Assembly: GCA_947625485.1 (NCBI GenBank)
Contig: CANQOP010000003.1
Location: 1 to 64,000 of the forward strand
Direction: 5' to 3'
Source: an uncultured Clostridia bacterium
GTDB lineage: Bacteria; Bacillota; Clostridia; Oscillospirales; Acutalibacteraceae
Length of the DNA stretch: 64,000 nucleotides
The notes under the pieces are model-generated. The model ran no database searches. It was not told where the DNA came from and worked only from the letters and a program-made list of their open reading frames with translations. The position numbers were made by a program, and so were the translations under genes. This document shows positions 63,327-64,000 of this stretch, piece by piece. How positions within the stretch are numbered: the first letter of the stretch is position 1; every line of letters begins with the position of its first letter.

Positions 63327-63537
63327 GAGGATAATAAAAGCCACGGGTGAGTTTATAAAGCTTCAGGACCTTCTTAAACTGAGCGGACTCTGCGAAACAG
63401 GCGGTCATGCAAAGCTTGTTGTGCAGAACGGAGAGGTAAAGGTAAATTCACAAATATGCACAATGCGGGGAAAGAAGCTTCGCACGGGCGATACGGTTGA
63501 ATATAACGGAGAAAAGTTTAAGGTTATAATGACATAG
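63319..63537 (+). CDS. yaaA: S4-domain RNA-binding protein (YaaA/RlbA)
   Basis: 72 residues, nearly all one S4 domain ([34 protein letters not shown] in outline). It is the small gene usually found between dnaN and recF in Firmicutes. Its RNA target is unknown; a ribosome link has been proposed. Translation is coupled to dnaN. Confidence 0.9.
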   Translation: MSERIIKATGEFIKLQDLLKLSGLCETGGHAKLVVQNGEVKVNSQICTMRGKKLRTGDTVEYNGEKFKVIMT

Positions 63538-63591
63538 CGGTTAGTAAAAAGTGATTAGGTAAGAAAAACAGCAAATAGGGACTAACGGCTG

Positions 63592-64000
63592 ATGTATATA
63601 GAAAATTTAAAGTTTCAAAATTTCAGAAATCTTCGTGACGGCTGTATAAATCCCTGCGAAGGGATAAACGTGATTTATGGTAACAACGCACACGGCAAAA
63701 CCAATATTCTCGAGGCGCTTTGGTTGTTCTGCGGAGGACACAGCTTTCGTGCGTCACGCGAAAATGAATTTATAAAATTTGGCGAAAAATTTTCTAAGCT
63801 GAAGGTTAAATTTTTTTCGCAGGAAAGAGAACAGGAGGCGGAGCTTGTTTTTAGCGGCAGTCGCAGGGATGTTATAATAAACGGAGTCAGAAAATCGTCT
63901 TCTTCAGCGCTTATCGGAAAATATAACGCGGTCATTTTTTCGCCTGACGATCTCACCCTCGTAAAAAGAGGACCGTCATCGCGGAGAAGATTTATAGACA
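63592..64000 (+). CDS. recF: DNA replication and repair protein RecF (3' end missing)
   Basis: The first 136 codons, cut by the window end. MYIENLKFQNFRNL and Walker A YGNNAHGKTNILEAL, followed by the standard RecF arm (LFCGGHSFRASRENEFIKFG). An SMC-like ATPase that helps load RecA at gaps. It begins 54 bp after the S4 gene with a weak ribosome site. Confidence 0.95.
   Translation, partial: MYIENLKFQNFRNLRDGCINPCEGINVIYGNNAHGKTNILEALWLFCGGHSFRASRENEFIKFGEKFSKLKVKFFSQEREQEAELVFSGSRRDVIINGVRKSSSSALIGKYNAVIFSPDDLTLVKRGPSSRRRFID

Overview
The window looks like a chromosomal segment spanning the replication origin of a strictly anaerobic, Gram-positive member of the Clostridia, probably in or near the Oscillospiraceae/Ruminococcaceae. 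The reasons are the Firmicutes-type order rpmH-rnpA-yidD-yidC-jag-mnmE-mnmG-rsmG-noc-parA-parB to the left of dnaA-dnaN-S4-recF, a HrcA/CIRCE heat-shock operon, a single-chain pyruvate:ferredoxin oxidoreductase, a meso-diaminopimelate dehydrogenase, and a NusA without the C-terminal repeats found in proteobacteria. No rRNA, CRISPR array, transposase or integrase was seen. The only RNA gene recognised is one tRNA-Thr(GGT).

Layout. 1-10.4 kb: OGG-type glycosylase, a Cys-rich DUF6062-like protein, an orphan phage baseplate/tail-fibre-like gene, glnS and gltX, a HAD phosphatase divergent from a D-2-hydroxyacid dehydrogenase, and a lipoprotein. 10.5-17.2 kb: tRNA-Thr, then a leftward seven-gene phosphate operon (pstSCAB-phoU-phoP-phoR) with Pho-box-like repeats at its promoter. 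17.4-25.6 kb: ddh, then the rightward rimP-nusA-ylxR-ylxQ-infB-rbfA-nrnA-truB operon. 25.8-31 kb: a secreted CAP protein with seven CPNGNC repeats, and PFOR. 31.2-34.5 kb: a three-gene ABC-2 transporter divergent from a small XRE regulator, with paired operators, tandem leftward promoters and a structured leader. 34.6-40.4 kb: Mrp ATPase, two related single-pass envelope proteins, a small membrane protein, prmA, and a secreted propeller-like protein whose translation start lies inside a long inverted repeat. 40.6-45.5 kb: hrcA-grpE-dnaK-dnaJ behind a perfect CIRCE. 45.7-48.4 kb: small membrane proteins, rpsT, and an XRE regulator divergent from a zinc-ribbon/lipoprotein pair. 48.5-60.4 kb: aquaporin, parA-parB-serS, noc, rsmG, mnmG, mnmE, jag, yidC, yidD, rnpA, rpmH. 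60.6-64 kb: dnaA, oriC, dnaN, an S4-domain gene and the start of recF.

How the parts connect. The origin is flanked by segregation genes and two perfect parS sites: one upstream of parA, one inside mnmG. The dnaA-dnaN gap carries TTATCAACA boxes, a run of five CTA triplets (DnaA-trio pattern) and an AT-rich stretch, so this is the likely unwinding site. Genes on both sides mostly point away from it, as expected for leading-strand bias. Most of the window is conserved housekeeping. The best candidates for undescribed biology are the XRE/ABC-exporter control region with its structured 5' leader (33.9-34.3 kb), the hairpin that could hide a start site at 40.35 kb, the orphan tail-fibre gene, the hairpin-rich noc-parA gap, and two divergent promoters that share a palindromic -35 element at 8.6 kb.
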